Source: Poecilobothrus nobilitatus
Taxonomy: Eukaryota > Arthropoda > Insecta > Diptera > Dolichopodidae
Length of the DNA: 64,000 nucleotides
Reading direction: 5' to 3'
Assembly (NCBI GenBank): GCA_947095535.1
Contig: OX352774.1
Span: 236,493,825-236,557,824, forward strand
Every line of letters begins with the position of its first letter. The stretch's first letter is position 1. This document shows positions 25,421 through 38,129 of the stretch, one piece after another. Below the pieces are notes generated by a model, which did no database searches, was not told the origin of the DNA, and worked only from the letters and a program-made list of their open reading frames with translations. The position numbers were made by a program, and so were the translations under genes.

Positions 25421-26430
25421 AATAAATAGCCCAGAAATAAATTAAATAAAAAAATTATTTTAAAAATTAATTTAGCCTAATTTTATATCTTCTAAATTCT
25501 AATCTCTCTTTTAATTTATATCAAGGTTGTATAATATTTTAACTATCCCATTCCTATATGGTTAAAAAATTTTTTTTTTTTTAAATACCTAAGTATTATT
25601 ATAGACTGTATGTAATTTTAATTTTCTCTAAAATAACTTTTATGATTTTTTTATTTTGTAAATTAGAGTAGCGAATCTAAAATTTTTAATGCAGTGTTTT
25701 TAATTGCAATAATACAATTTATAAAATGCCTATATACAGTAATCCTTGGCGTATATTAAACCAAAATATAAAATAATACAACATATACATATATACAGAT
25801 ATATAATTAGGTACAATGACAATATAATGAAATCAAAATTCTAATATGAGTATAAAATTAATAAAACTATAGTAAAATTAATATTTAATAATAAAACATG
25901 AAATCCATATTTTTGTGGCCTCCAATTAAAAAAAAAAAACAAAATCCTTTTTCTCATTGCATCCAATTGAAAAAAAATATATAGCTATATGTATAATATT
26001 TTTATATAAAATTTAGGTATAGTTTAAACAAACAAAAAAAAATAAATTACCAAAAATAAATTAGCCTTAATTTATATGTATGTTCATTTATATACCAATA
26101 CAGAGAAATGTAAAGATAACTAATTTAAAGTAGTGAAACTTCAAATAACTAAAAATTAACAAATGACTAAAAAAGGATAATAAAAAATAATATTATATAT
26201 TAATATAATATACCTATACTGCATTACTCAAATAATTAAAAATTAAGAGATTATTCATATTATATTTAGATTTAAATTATACAAAAAAAAGAAAAAAGAA
26301 AATAAATAAATAAATTTAGAATATATTTTTATAAGCCATCTACAGTGAAAATTCGATATTTGCGATAAAAGACAAATATTTTTTAATCATAGTAATCATT
26401 ATTTAATAAATTTTTATTTGCGCGTCTCCT
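25421..26430. other. A/T-rich stretch, no gene seen
   Basis: Mostly A/T, with no repeat family or coding motif recognised. Confidence 0.5.
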
Positions 26431-26435
26431 ATATG

Positions 26436-26545
26436 AGGATTCTCGATCTCCGGTCATCTAGTGGGTAAGAGCGTATTAAATATTTAGTAAACACCGAGAG
26501 AGTGTGGATTCGCGACACACACTTCGTAAGAATAGTTCCCGTTGC
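26436..26545 (+). mobile_element. tRNA-derived SINE, diverged copy 1 (truncated)
   Basis: An A-box region reads TCATCTAGTGGGTAAGAGCG at about 26454-26473. A decayed B box (GGATTCGCGAC) follows at about 26507, then a TTCGTAAGAATAGTTCCC block corresponding to the GTCGTAA-hairpin region of the family. It ends where a second copy begins, without its own 3' tail. Confidence 0.75.
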
Positions 26546-26557
26546 CTTCTAGTAGAT

Positions 26558-26707
26558 AAGATTCTCGGTGATATAGTGGATAAGAGGCTATAAAATATGC
26601 TGTAAAAACTGCGAGAGTGTGGGTTGTAATCTCACATACGTTGTAAAAATAGTTCCCTTTTACGACATTTATATATGCCACAGGGCAATAAAGTAAAAAA
26701 AAAAAAA
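26558..26707 (+). mobile_element. tRNA-derived SINE, diverged copy 2 with poly(A)
   Basis: The A-box region reads GTGATATAGTGGATAAGAGG (about 26568-26587). A decayed B box lies at about 26620 (GGGTTGTAATCTCACA, where the family has GGGTTCGAATCCCACA). Then come GTTGTAA-loop-TTACGAC (about 26640-26666), a shortened body with GCCACAGGGCAATAAAG, and a poly(A) tail ending at 26707. It lies head-to-tail with copy 1. Confidence 0.8.
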
Positions 26708-27054
26708 CACTCCTATTTAAGTAAATTAAAATTGTTCGTGCTTCTCTTTAGTCTCTCTTCTTATATTCTCTTGAATATGCCACCATCTATTACCTCCAAA
26801 GATAAATAAGTGCTTGGCATGCATAATAATTTAAAAGCTTAAAAAATGTACTGGAAAATCATAACTTAATATTTTTTTCTTTTTTTTTGACTGAATATAA
26901 AAACGAATTGTCAATCGTTAAAAATATCACAATTAAATTTTATTAATTTTTTTATTGATTTTTTTGATTAAATTAAATTTAAATCAGCACCTATCTACAC
27001 ATATTACGATTGATAAGTATCTCATGATTATACAGTATAGATAGTATCCTTAAA

Positions 27055-27246
27055 GGGGCCTCGGTGGCCTTGTGGGTAAGAGCGTATAAAATACGTTGTA
27101 AACACCGAGGGAGTGTGGGTTCGAATCCCACACACGTCGTAACAGTTATTCCCCTTTACGACATTTACAGCCACGTCTAAACAGGAAAGGCTGTGTAATT
27201 TCCTGTCCACATTTATGTGGCAGAATAATGCATTAAAAAAAAAAAA
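27055..27246 (+). mobile_element. tRNA-derived SINE, best-preserved copy with target-site duplication
   Basis: The head GGGGCCTCGGTGGCC holds the A box (TGGCCTTGTGGG, 27065-27076). The B box GGTTCGAATCC lies at 27118-27128 inside a perfect TGTGGG/CCCACA stem. The body has three hairpins: GTCGTAA (27136-27142) with TTACGAC (27156-27162), ACAGGAAA (27181-27188) with TTTCCTGT (27199-27206), and CCACAT/ATGTGG (27207-27220). It ends in poly(A). Flanking AGTATCCTTAAA (27043-27054) and AGTATCTTTAAA (27247-27258) form a 12-bp target-site duplication with one mismatch, showing retroposition by a partner LINE. Transcription would be by RNA polymerase III from the internal promoter. Confidence 0.93.
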
Positions 27247-27259
27247 AGTATCTTTAAAT

Positions 27260-27875
27260 TGATTTTAAAAGAATTTTTTATTTAAAATTAGCACCCATAT
27301 TATATTCTTCATAACTTTACATTGTATTATACCTAGTACATTTCAGAAATTGTTTAACTGGTTTGATGTTTAATTTTATTACAATACATTCTGAGAAATT
27401 TACTTTTCCATTCCACTCAGTCCGTCTCAATTCCACTCTTGTCTTCTTCTTAAAAATTTTATATAGTCTCGTTTGGTTTTTCAAATTTTTTTCTTCCAAT
27501 AAATAAATTTAAAGGAAAATCCAAATTTGGTGCAAAAGAAATCACAATTCTAGATATCACAATATCTAAAATATTTTTATTGTATTTTTGTAAAAAATAC
27601 TCCGTTAAAAAGCTTTAGTTTTATATACTATCTTGTTTTTTTCAATAGTTACCTAATGGTTGTATTAGTGGGCATATTCATATTATTGATTGTTGCATAA
27701 CATTAGAATTTAACATTAGTATTTTATTTAGCTATGGCCATTTTTTGTTTTATAAAATGTTCATAATTATTTTTATTTTAACAAAATAAAAACAAAATTA
27801 TATAATATTAGAGAAATAATAATTATAATATATATCTCCAATTATATAACCATTGGAGAAATTTGCTAATTAATT
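27260..27875. other. A/T-rich stretch, no gene seen
   Basis: A short minus-strand frame at 27317-27499 has no recognisable domain. No repeat was recognised. Confidence 0.45.
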
Positions 27876-27879
27876 TTAC

Positions 27880-28268
27880 TCCATCTGTTCCGACCTTTAA
27901 AAACTGTTTAAAAACTTCTACACCGTTCTAGATTAAACTATGAAATTGTAATAATGGATTTCACAAAAAAAAAATAAATGTTGTAGAACAACTGTTTTAT
28001 GCAGTCGCACTCAATACGGAATTTTATTATGTCCTAATTCAAAAAAGACTGTATTCTTAAATTTTTAATTCTACGAATCTACGAAGTAATTTTATTCGAA
28101 CTCCTGCAAATTTGAGAGAAAAAAGTATCTTTAACAGTTAGCATCAGAGATTCCTATCTTCCTCAGCTATTAGGTATCAAAAATCTGAAATTCCAGTATC
28201 TATATAGTCACAATTCTAAAATGTGCGCCTTCAGAAACCTTTGGTCTTACATACGCCATGTTTTTCTA
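27880..28268 (-). repeat. Partial, old copy of the (GACG)n/477-bp-unit family, minus strand
   Basis: In reverse complement it starts ACATGGCGTATGTAAGACCAA (about 28263-28243), followed by GGCGCACATTTTAGAATTGTGAC, matching the AGCGCACATTTCCAAAA...GTGTGACTT head of the 34.2-kb element. It ends near ACGGTGTAGAAGTTTT (about 27934-27918), the block before the (GACG)n tract. The tract and hairpin are lost. Confidence 0.65.
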
Positions 28269-28269
28269 T

Positions 28270-31200
28270 TAATAAATCCTTGCATTTTATAATGTTTAAA
28301 ACAGAAGTGAAGATAAATTATAGGAAATAATTATATTCCATTGAGTAATTAAAATTATTTTGGCCTTAATAAAATAAAAATTTTTAATAATTTTTTATTT
28401 GGTTTAAACAAAAAACAGATAAATTTTATATTGAATTTTTTTGTTATTTTAAGTGCACTTTTTGAAAAAAACAGAATCATTTTAAATTTTACAAAGTACC
28501 AATTATATTTCTGTTATACCAAAACTTCGATTATTCGATTAATATTATAGTATTTTCACTGTTATTTGATCTTCCATCATGTTATGGAAATAGTCAATTA
28601 AAATGTTTTCCTGGAATTTTTGTCTCCTTGAATTTTGTTACACTATTTAAACTTACGGGTTTTTTTCATCGAAATTTGAAACTTGTTAAACGGTATTTAT
28701 GGATATTTACAAAAAGAATTTCCTTTTCAAGTTTTTTTTTCTGCATTATCTTGACAACCAACAATCCACACAAAATTATTTTTATATGAATATTTCTTCT
28801 CTACTTAGAAGACTAATGAATATGCCCCTAATAAAACTTAACTTTCCATTAATGTCCTAAAATATTTTTAGACTATAACTATTTACTTAGAATTAAGAAT
28901 TAAAAGTTAACGGTTCGTATACTTAAATTTAACTTAAAATAATGAACTACATATAAATTTTCAAACATAACATATTCTTCGCTAATTCACATATTCTAAA
29001 ACGATCTCTTAACCTTTTCCTCACTCAAACTCATTCTAAACAGCAGGAAAAATAATGAAATTAATTACTAACCCTTCAACTTCCCACCAAAAAAAAAAAA
29101 AGAAACAACAAAAAACTAAATTCAAAAATGAAAATTAGTTACTTTTTATTTATTTTATTGTTTTGTTTGTTTTTTTTTTTTGAAAAATATAAAATAATAG
29201 TGTAGAAATAAAAATAACGGTTAATAAATTTACACATATTATATAAATTTTATTATCCTTTATTTTACTTTTTGTTTTTTTTCTTAATGTATTTGTATTT
29301 CGCGCGCAGCATTATTTTAATGTCACTGATAAATCATTTTTATGCTCATGGTAAATCAAAAACAAAAGAAAAAAAAGAAAACAAAAACAAAATACGAATT
29401 AACGGGAAAATATAATATAAAATGTCTGCATAATGGTTTAAATAAAATCATACATAATAATAATATATTTATATATATAATATAATTTTTAAAAGGATAA
29501 TTCGTAATTTTTAAGTAAATATTTTATGTTATTTATTATTATTTTATTGTAAAATAAATAATTTATAATTAACACTTTTATAACATAAAGAATTTTGTAT
29601 TCCATTAACTGATCAAAAGGGTGTGAAAGGGTTAAATGTAGTATTTTAAGAGTGTGATTTAAAAAAAAAATGATTGAAATATAAGAATACTAAAAATATA
29701 AAGATAATAAGTATAATCTGTAAGTTTGTTCAGATATGAATTTTTGATTAACGTTTTTTTAGTCATTTTTGAAACGATATCGAAAAAAATTTTAAAATTA
29801 TTGTTGCCTTATTTAACCATAACTATATAGTAAAATTTTACAGAAGTAATTCCAAAATACAGAAACATATTATGATATAAAAAAATGGGCAATTTTTTGC
29901 CCTTATGAAACTATATAATTTATTTTTATATTTAATTGAATTCGGCATTTAAGACCTACATAAAATTTTACAAATGTGGAGTAACGCGGAGCAAAATACA
30001 ATAATTTAAAAAGTAATAATGTATAGTTTTTCAGCCTTTATGAACTGAATCAATAACTATCTTTTCTCTTCTACTTTTATTTGATTCTTACTTAACTTTC
30101 ATATTATCTATTTAATTATTAATTAATTTTCTAATACCATATAAATTTTTAGATAGTGTCACTATTAAGTCGTTTTCAATTCGTTTATATGAGTTTGAAT
30201 TTTTTCTTAATGCTTTTATATAACAGATGGGATTTATTATACAGATGGGATTGAACAATTTTTATATAACAGATGACATTTATTTTTCAATTACCCAAAA
30301 ATTTTTCTTTAACAAAAAAGCCGATCCTATATCGCGTTTTCAAAAATTTCTTTTCAGTTTGATTTGTTCTATTATTTAAATGTGTTAACATTTCATCCCA
30401 TGAAAAGTCACTTATTTAGTCTCCGTCAGGTTACATATAGTCTGACATTATTCTAAACTAATAATTCTTACGAGAAATGAAACTGATACCAATACTCATT
30501 AATGGATATTTGTCTTCTCTTTCTCTCTCTGAAAATTGCTGCAAAATTTTCCAAAGGAAGCAATTCAAATTATAGTTTCGCGCATAAAAATTTTCCTTCA
30601 TAACGGTTTTAATGGTAAAATTTTTATATACAAATCGTGTATCAACTAAAAATAAAATAATAAACAAAAAAAAAAAACCAAAAAAAAAAATAACAAAAAT
30701 TTAATAAAAAAAGGATTCTCCATCTTTTATATTTGAAATGGGAACATTTCATAATAACTCATAATAAATTTTAACACTTAAATGTTATTTTTTTTGTACA
30801 AAATTTATTAATGTCTATTCACTATTTATACATTATAAATATACATAAACATACATACATACACATATATAATTCACTTAAGAGAATAGATAAATATAAA
30901 TAATAATCTAGGATATAAATTATATAAATAATAATATTTAGGTATATATCTTTAGGTATATAATAATATATGTATATATTATATGATCTATATGGATCCA
31001 AAAAATATGAACATTCAGGATCTATTTTTTCTATGACATAATATTAAAAGATATACCAGGATATTCATATTTTGTATGTTTTGTTGCGAATTAAAAAAAA
31101 AGAATAATTATTGCACCCATAACTATGCAACAATAATTTTTAGAATTTATTTTATCATAATAATATTTTTATTTTTATTATGAAAATTATAATTCATGCC

Positions 31201-32110
31201 ATTTTTGTTGCAATTGCATAATAAATAAATACAAAAAAAAAATACAATAAAATACAAAAAAAAATAAGATTTATTCCTGCGAAATTTTTTTTTTTTTTGA
31301 GATGAGAACTTTAAAAGTTTTATTTGTTGTTGTTGTTATTTATTATTTAAAATTAGGTACCTCTGTTTCAATGAACGTATTGCATATACAACACATAAGT
31401 AATAGATTGTTACAATTGTAATTCAGTATAAAAAAAAAAAACAAAATACAAAAAAGATAATCATATTAAAAAATATTATTTTAAAAAGGATAATCATTAT
31501 ATATATTTTTTTTTGTTTTATATTCTAGAGAGTACATACATATGTATTTTGTATGTTAAGGTAAGAAATTTTTCAACTGGTACATATGCAAAAGTTTCAT
31601 TTAAAAAAAAACGAATAAATTATTTTTGAAGGATTTATAGAAATATTTTTCACATTGTTATGATTTTAAAATATGGTATTTTTTTTGTTTTTTTGTATAT
31701 TAACAATAGTTTTTTATATTTTGTTCTAAATAATTTTATTTTTCCTTTTTCAAAACAAAATAAAAATTATATGATTTTAAGTTTAAGATCAGCTATAATT
31801 TAGGATGAACTAAAAAGTTTCTCTAAAAAATTTTATACTGTTGGTTTAAAATCAATCAAACTCTTTATTACCCTATACCAGTTTGTCTTCTCATTTTATA
31901 TATAAGTCTTCATTCTTATTTGCAATATCTTTTCAAATTGAAATTTTAAAAGTTTTTTTATGGTTGAATATTTTTAGTTTCGTTTTCTGCTGCTAAATGA
32001 AGAGAGATATTCGATTTCAACAGAAATAGAATTTATTCAATTTCATATGCATATATTCTTATTTATATATACATTTTTTATTCTCTCATATACATATACA
32101 GATACATATT
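28270..32110. other. A/T-rich non-coding stretch, no gene seen
   Basis: No gene or transposon motif recognised. A short imperfect tandem of TATAACAGATGGGATT-like units lies at about 30218-30285, and T/A tracts are dense at 29080-29400 and 30660-31500. Confidence 0.5.
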
Positions 32111-32114
32111 TTTG

Positions 32115-32770
32115 TGGCCTTATTCTATTAACGACCAATCGGACAGTGTTCCGTTAACATCACCCTTCCATTAGGTACCGATATTTGGCCGATTTAGGGA
32201 TAAGAGTGTAAGTTGATCGTTTAATATCTAATATAGCCCAAATCTGTTTAACCACATCCCAAATATTAATAGAAAATACCTCCTATTTGTGAGTACATTG
32301 GCTTATTGTTGAGGTCAATATTGACAGGTTGTAAAAGGAACAACCTATTTCGAAGAATTTGATAGTTTGTGTCGCTCTTAGCAAGTATATCAGCTTTACA
32401 ATTGTCTACAAAGCTACTATTTATGTTTATGTTGCTACTGTTTATTTAAGTATGAGGGTGTAGAATTTCAAGGTCTTAATGGTAGTTAATTATCCGTGTA
32501 GATGTAATCTCATCTAGTGGAGACCACCTTTCTTTTCAACAAGCTAACTGCTCCGTTTATTTGCAACTATATCTAACTCTAACTACATATAATTGTTTGG
32601 CAGGCAATAAGTTAAATTAACGCCTAGATCATAGTAAAAGAGCCTCTGCTGACTTTACTTCAAATTGAATATGTGAAGCTGAGTGAATGAATTGATTTCA
32701 AATATGAAATGAATGAATTTCAAATTGGTATGTGAAGCTGAGAGCCATCTGTATACAGATGTATGGTGTT
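32115..32770 (-). pseudogene. RNase H and C-terminal remnant of a LINE (third family)
   Basis: Minus-strand translation gives HLYTDGSQ around 32758-32735, the first RNase H motif (YTDGS with catalytic Asp). DNCKADILAKSDT follows at 32406-32370, matching the terminal RNase H motif 'GNCKADELA'. VMLTEHCPIGR at about 32163-32131 matches the conserved 'VLTGHCPIGRH' of the region after RNase H in I/Jockey-like elements. The three motifs lie in the right order and roughly the right spacing, but stops separate them. A small duplication of CTCAGCTTCACATA lies within (about 32674 and 32732). No reverse transcriptase was recognised upstream. Confidence 0.72.
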
Positions 32771-32774
32771 TTCG

Positions 32775-34195
32775 TTCACATAAAATTTCTTTTTCCCACT
32801 CATTTCAAGGTGATGTAGGTGAAGAAAATTTTCTTTAACGGAAAAGTACGTACAATACAAAGTAATCGAGATTAAGGCAATATCTTTAAGTATAGAGCAG
32901 TGTGCCCTATAATATTGGAAAATCATTGAGTTCATAATATAAACAAATTGAGTATTTTTAATGTTGCGTAAACATAAAAGTGAAAAGTGTAGTGATATAA
33001 ATATCATCTAAAAATATTTATAATAATTTTAATTATTTTTATAGTCTGCTCTAATATCGGACCACATTAATTAACACTACCTACTATTTAAACCATTAAT
33101 TTCTAAGTACCGACTTTTTTTCTAAATTACACTATTTTTTATTTTTATTTTTTTTGATTATTTATTACAAAAAAATGTTTTTGGCAGATATTCAAATCAC
33201 ATAACCAATAATACAAGGCAATCGCGTTAGTAATAATTTCTTCTAAAATTTAATAATGACAAAAAAAAAATACACTAAAAAATAATTTTATTGGTTTGTT
33301 TTAAATGTAATCAGCATATAAACAAAAAAATGGCTGTCCTCATAATTTTGGTTTTGTTTTTTTTTTTTTTTTTGTTTTCTATGTTTAAATTTTAAGTTTT
33401 CCATTCACAATTTACATATAATATATCACCAAAAAATTGCATTTTATGGTGCAAAATAAAAGAAAACCTAACATTAAAAAAAAAAAAAAATACAATCATA
33501 CATTAAAATAATGCAAAAATTACATATGTATAGTAATGTTATAACATTAAATAATCATAAAACAACATATTTTTCATTTAATAAAATCTAATAATAATAA
33601 TTTTCGCATAATAAATAAGAAAATAAAGAAAAACAAAAACATATAAAACATAACAAATAATAAAACATACACCAAAAATGAACGAACATTAATTTTTGAG
33701 GTAAAAATTATTACATAGAAAATGGCGTTTTTCAAAATATTAATATAAATTTCTTGTTATTTCAAATTGGTATGAGTTTAAATAGTGGTAATGAATGAAT
33801 GAGTGAATGAATTAGAGCTAGTGAGTGAATAAAATATGTATGAGTGAAAAAGTTAAAATGATTGTAAATGAAGTTTTCATTTAATGTAAATTTAATTAAA
33901 AGGTGACCAGTCGTACAACGATAGAAAAATATATTTCAATAACTGCTTAGAAATTAATTGTGAAATATGGAATAATATCTACATTTAATCGAATTTGTAT
34001 AAAAATTGGACCATGTCATAGCCCAACAGATCATAAGCTCATTATGAGGCTTTGTCTACATAGTGGATTATAAAACCATAATTTCAATTATTGTGTTATA
34101 ACCCTATTGTCACAATTGTGGGATAAATCCCCATTATAGATTTTTGGCTTATGACAGCAGTATGACACGCCACCATAAAAATAATGTTGGAGTAT
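32775..34195. other. A/T-rich stretch, no gene seen
   Basis: Poly(A)/poly(T)-rich at 33150-33500, with a GTGAATGAATGA-type simple stretch at about 33790-33840. GTCATAGCC (about 34016) and GGCTTATGAC (about 34146) could be a short imperfect inverted pair bounding about 140 bp, too weak to call an element. Confidence 0.45.
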
Positions 34196-34197
34196 TA

Positions 34198-35504
34198 AAC
34201 AAGGTAGAATGTAAACCAACGGTTTTTAAAAGCGCACATTTCCAAAACTCAATACAAACTGTTTAGAAGTGTGACTTACACAAAAATTTGAAAATTTCAT
34301 GTAATAAGAAAAAACGTGAAAATAGGACATTTTTGAGATTTTAAGGGCCGTAAGTCCGGAATCATATATAACTAAGAAAAGCTGTTAACACACGTAAAAA
34401 TATATTATTGAAGCTTTAATTTTTATGTCTTGCCGAAGAAAAATTTTTACAGGTGCCTAAGTTACAGGTGTCTAAAAATAGTAAATTTTAAATTTTTGAG
34501 GCGTAATAACTCTTAAAGAGGGGGCGTTACCAAAAAATTTTCTGAGGAAACTTATACTAATTCAAAAAGTTCTTTCTTGTCTCAAAATTTCAGGTTCCTA
34601 TCTAAAGGGGTGCCGGAGTTATGAAAAAAGAAATTTCATGCAAAATGTGGTTTTCACATAACGGTAAATTTAAATAGTAAATTACAAAATATTACATAAC
34701 TTTGATATTGTTTTATATAGATAATAAAATTTTCGATCTTCTGCCGGTTTTAGATTGCAAAACTATTACGCAGAGCCCGAGATATATACATCTGAAAATG
34801 GGGCTTTTTTACAATTTTGAAGAGCTGCAGCTTTGGAACCCTTTACAACTAAAATAAACCTTTCACACACGTAAAAGCATATTATTGTAGCTTTAATTTT
34901 TACATCTTGCAGAAGTAAAATGTGTGCAGGTTCCTAAGTTACAGGTGTTTAAAAATAGCAAATTTTCAATTTTTAAGCCCTAATAGCTCATAAACAGGGG
35001 GTGGTCCGAAAAAATTTTCTGAGCAAACTTATACTAATTCTAAAGTTCTTTCTTGCCTCAAAATTTCAAGCTTCTATCTAGAAGCGTGCCGGAGTTATGA
35101 AAGTAGAAAAATCATGCAAAATTTGGTTTTCACATAACGGTAAATTTAAATACTAAATTTAAAAAAATTGTATAATTTTGATATTAATTTACAAAGATAA
35201 AAGAAATACCTGTCGAATGACGTTTTCAGATTGAAAAAATCTTAAGCAGAACATAAGATATATGCATTTAAAAATAGGGCTTTTTCAAAGTTTGAGGGGG
35301 TGTAGCTCCGTAATGGGGGGGGCTACATGAAAAATTTGTTCCACAAAATTATTTTTTTTTATGAGACCTACATATGGTTAAAATTTTTTTTGTCTATCTT
35401 TAACGGTGTGGAAGTTTTGTAAGCAGACGGACGGACGGACGGACGGACGGACAGAGTGAAACTAAGCACATTTTTTCAAAATTTTTTTGGAAATGTGCTA
35501 AAAA
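34198..35504 (+). mobile_element. Modular repeat element A: two 477-bp units, (GACG)n tract, terminal hairpin
   Basis: The head (AACAAGGTAGAATGTAAACC) is followed by AGCGCACATTTCCAAAA at 34231-34247. Two tandem units follow with matching points at 34392 and 34869 (period 477). Each contains CTAAGTTACAGGTGTCTAAA (unit 2 differs slightly), a G-rich block and CACATAACGGTAAATTTAAA. The end has TGTAGCTCCGTAATGGGGGG, then ACGGTGTGGAAGTTTTG, a GACG tract (35426-35452), and a hairpin of AGCACATTT (35465-35473) with AAATGTGCT (35491-35499). The right arm with its flank (TTTTTGGAAATGTGCT) is an inverted copy of the head word CACATTTCCAAAA. It has no coding sequence and no clear target duplication. It is non-autonomous; the class is unknown. 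Confidence 0.85.
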
Positions 35505-38129
35505 GGATTTTCTCGAATACTTTTATCAAAATACCCAGTAAAATTTTGTAATATATATAATAAAATAAGATACGAACACTATCTGTTGATTAAAGTAGAA
35601 CTGCATTATGTTAAAGAGAAACTTAATTTAATCTTATAAAATAAATAAATTATGTTATTTTTTTGTAATAACGACTCAACAAAATTACATCTTTCATTAC
35701 ACTTTTAAGGTATTACACCTTTAAAAATATATTTTGCAAAAGCGTATTTTTTAAAGATACAACTTACAGTTGGTATATATATAATTATAACCATGTAGGT
35801 ATATGTATCAATTTATTAATAAATATGTCAAATTATTTACTGATGCGTTTTACTTATTATTTATTTTTTTATTCATTATTTACTCATTCATATAATAATG
35901 GTTTCAATTTAGTTTTTTAAAAAAGTTCTTCTTTAAAAACTTTATTATAAAAAGATACTTTAAATGAAACTATAAAATTAGAGTTTAAATTAAATCCTAT
36001 TAGTGTACCGTATTTTATTTTTAAATTGGTGGTCACTTTTGTTTAAATGCAATGAAATAAATGGGACCTGAAATATAATATAGTAGATGGGATGTTTTAT
36101 TGCATAGGTGCTTTATACAAAATTCAAAAATATATACAAGTGAGTTCAACTTTAATTTTATGTACATACATAAGTATATAGCTACTTTGAAATACATATG
36201 TATATATAGATATACATAATATTAATTCATTGAAATATTTTCTATGTTTTTTCGGTATAAATTATACGTATGTTAAACGACAATACGACAATTTTTATAC
36301 ATTATGTGTGTTTATTACTTTAGTAATCATTCGTTATTTACAAAATAAAAAAAAACAAAAACATCAAAAATAAAACAGAATATCATGTCGCGTTTGTTGT
36401 TTCGCGTAATTTTTGGTTGGTAATAAAAATTACAAAAAAAAAAAAATTTAAAAAAAAAACAAAATTAAAAAGAAAAGTTAAAAAATGAAAAACATAAAAA
36501 TTAAATATAACAAAAACAACTAAAAACTAGAGTGAAAAAAATAAACATAACAAACTTCATAGTGAAATGAATGAGTGTTATAATAAATTTTTGAAATATA
36601 CATATCATGTAATATACATATATGTACATACATATTATATATTTTGTATGTACATTATAATATAAACATATCATATATTTTGATGTTATTTAGGTTTTTT
36701 GAAAAAAATTTATATACATAATATGTACATATATTGTATATATTTTTAATGTTGTATTATGATGCCGTTATATTATGATGTTTTCCCCTTTTATATTATT
36801 GTGTTTTTGTTTTGTTTCATCGCGTATTTACAGTTATTTTGGTTAAAATATAATATTTCGTAATGTTATATATTTTTTATTTTTTTTTCGTTTTTATATT
36901 TATTTATTTATTTATTTTTTTTTTTTGTTATTATTGTTATTCGCCTTTTTATTCGCGTTAAGTGTAGAATCAAACAAAACTAAAAACAAAAAAAAAAATA
37001 TTGTCATTGCAAAAATTTTAAAATTTTTATAGGATCTACAACAAAAAAAAAAAAAAAACAAAAACAATAATAACGAAAAAAAAAGAGAAAAGAAGTAAAA
37101 TCAAAAATGAGGTTGTAATGAAAAAGTTGCGGTAAGGTGAGGAAGATTGAAAGATTTTTTATTTGTTTTTATTTTGGTTTTTTTTTTGTTTTTTTTTTTT
37201 TAATTTTCAAAGTTGTGGATGACTGAATCCCTGTTTGAAAAAGGTGTATTATGTTTGTTTTTTTAATAATTTATAACAATCATAATAGAAGATTGTTGTA
37301 AATATTACAAAAACAACAACATATTTTCCAATGTTTATTATTTTGTTCATTATTTTCTCTTGAAACATTTACCACATTATTGTGTATATTATTATAATCA
37401 AAATGTAAAATGGTAAATAGGTACATAATTATATAAATGTATGAATGTAATGTATGTGTATATAATAATATAATTGTAAATAAATGGTTAGTATAAAATA
37501 CATAGAGTATAAGTGTATGTATACCACAAGAAAAAAAAAAATTTTTTTTTTTTTGTTTTATTTATTATATTATAAGTTCGCGCTTTTAAAATTTATATTT
37601 TATGCTTTATAATAAAACAAAAAGAAAAATGCCCATATAACATTAGTGGGATTATGTTTTTTTTGAAAAGTTATAAAAATTAATATATTAGGTATTATTA
37701 TTATTATATAGATACAGTACAGAAGATAGAGTACAGTATAATATGATAGTTAAATGAAAATGTTACATGAAAATGATAAATAATAATTTTTGGTTTTGTT
37801 ATTTTGAAAATATTATATTTATTTTTAAGTTTGCATATTTAAATTATTATTAAGTTTTTATTTTTCTGAGAATATCCCCTTCTTTTGACCAAAAAACTTA
37901 ATGTTATAAAATTAGGTGTTTTATACAGTGTTTTGTCAAATTAGAAATATATACATATATAAATATGCATGTATATACATAAGTAATTTTCGTTATTAAT
38001 TAATTTTTGAATATTATAAATAAAAGCCTCCAATATTAAATCTTTTTTCAAGCGAGAGTTTAGTCTAACTAAGAGAATTATTAATATTGCCCTTGCAGTT
38101 GTTTACATGTAAAAAATTTAGTAATTTAC
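35505..38129. other. Homopolymer-rich non-coding block
   Basis: Dense A and T tracts, especially at 36340-37230, with a (TTTA)n run at about 36897-36917. No genes were seen. Confidence 0.5.

Noticed and set aside
27055..27130. Functional tRNA gene
   Set aside because: A and B boxes are present, but the 5' end pairs with the middle of the module rather than with a 3' acceptor strand, and the sequence continues into a SINE body with poly(A).
34014..34158. Small inverted-repeat element bounded by GTCATAGCC and GGCTTATGAC
   Set aside because: Matching arms are only about 9-10 bp with weak extension; could be chance.
34392..35400. CRISPR or other short-spacer array from repeated motifs
   Set aside because: Repeats are 477-bp units without unique spacers, in a eukaryotic context.
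34198..35504. Helitron identity of the modular element (3' hairpin followed by CTAA)
   Set aside because: No TC 5' end or A/T insertion site could be shown, and the CTAA overlaps the hairpin; class left open.
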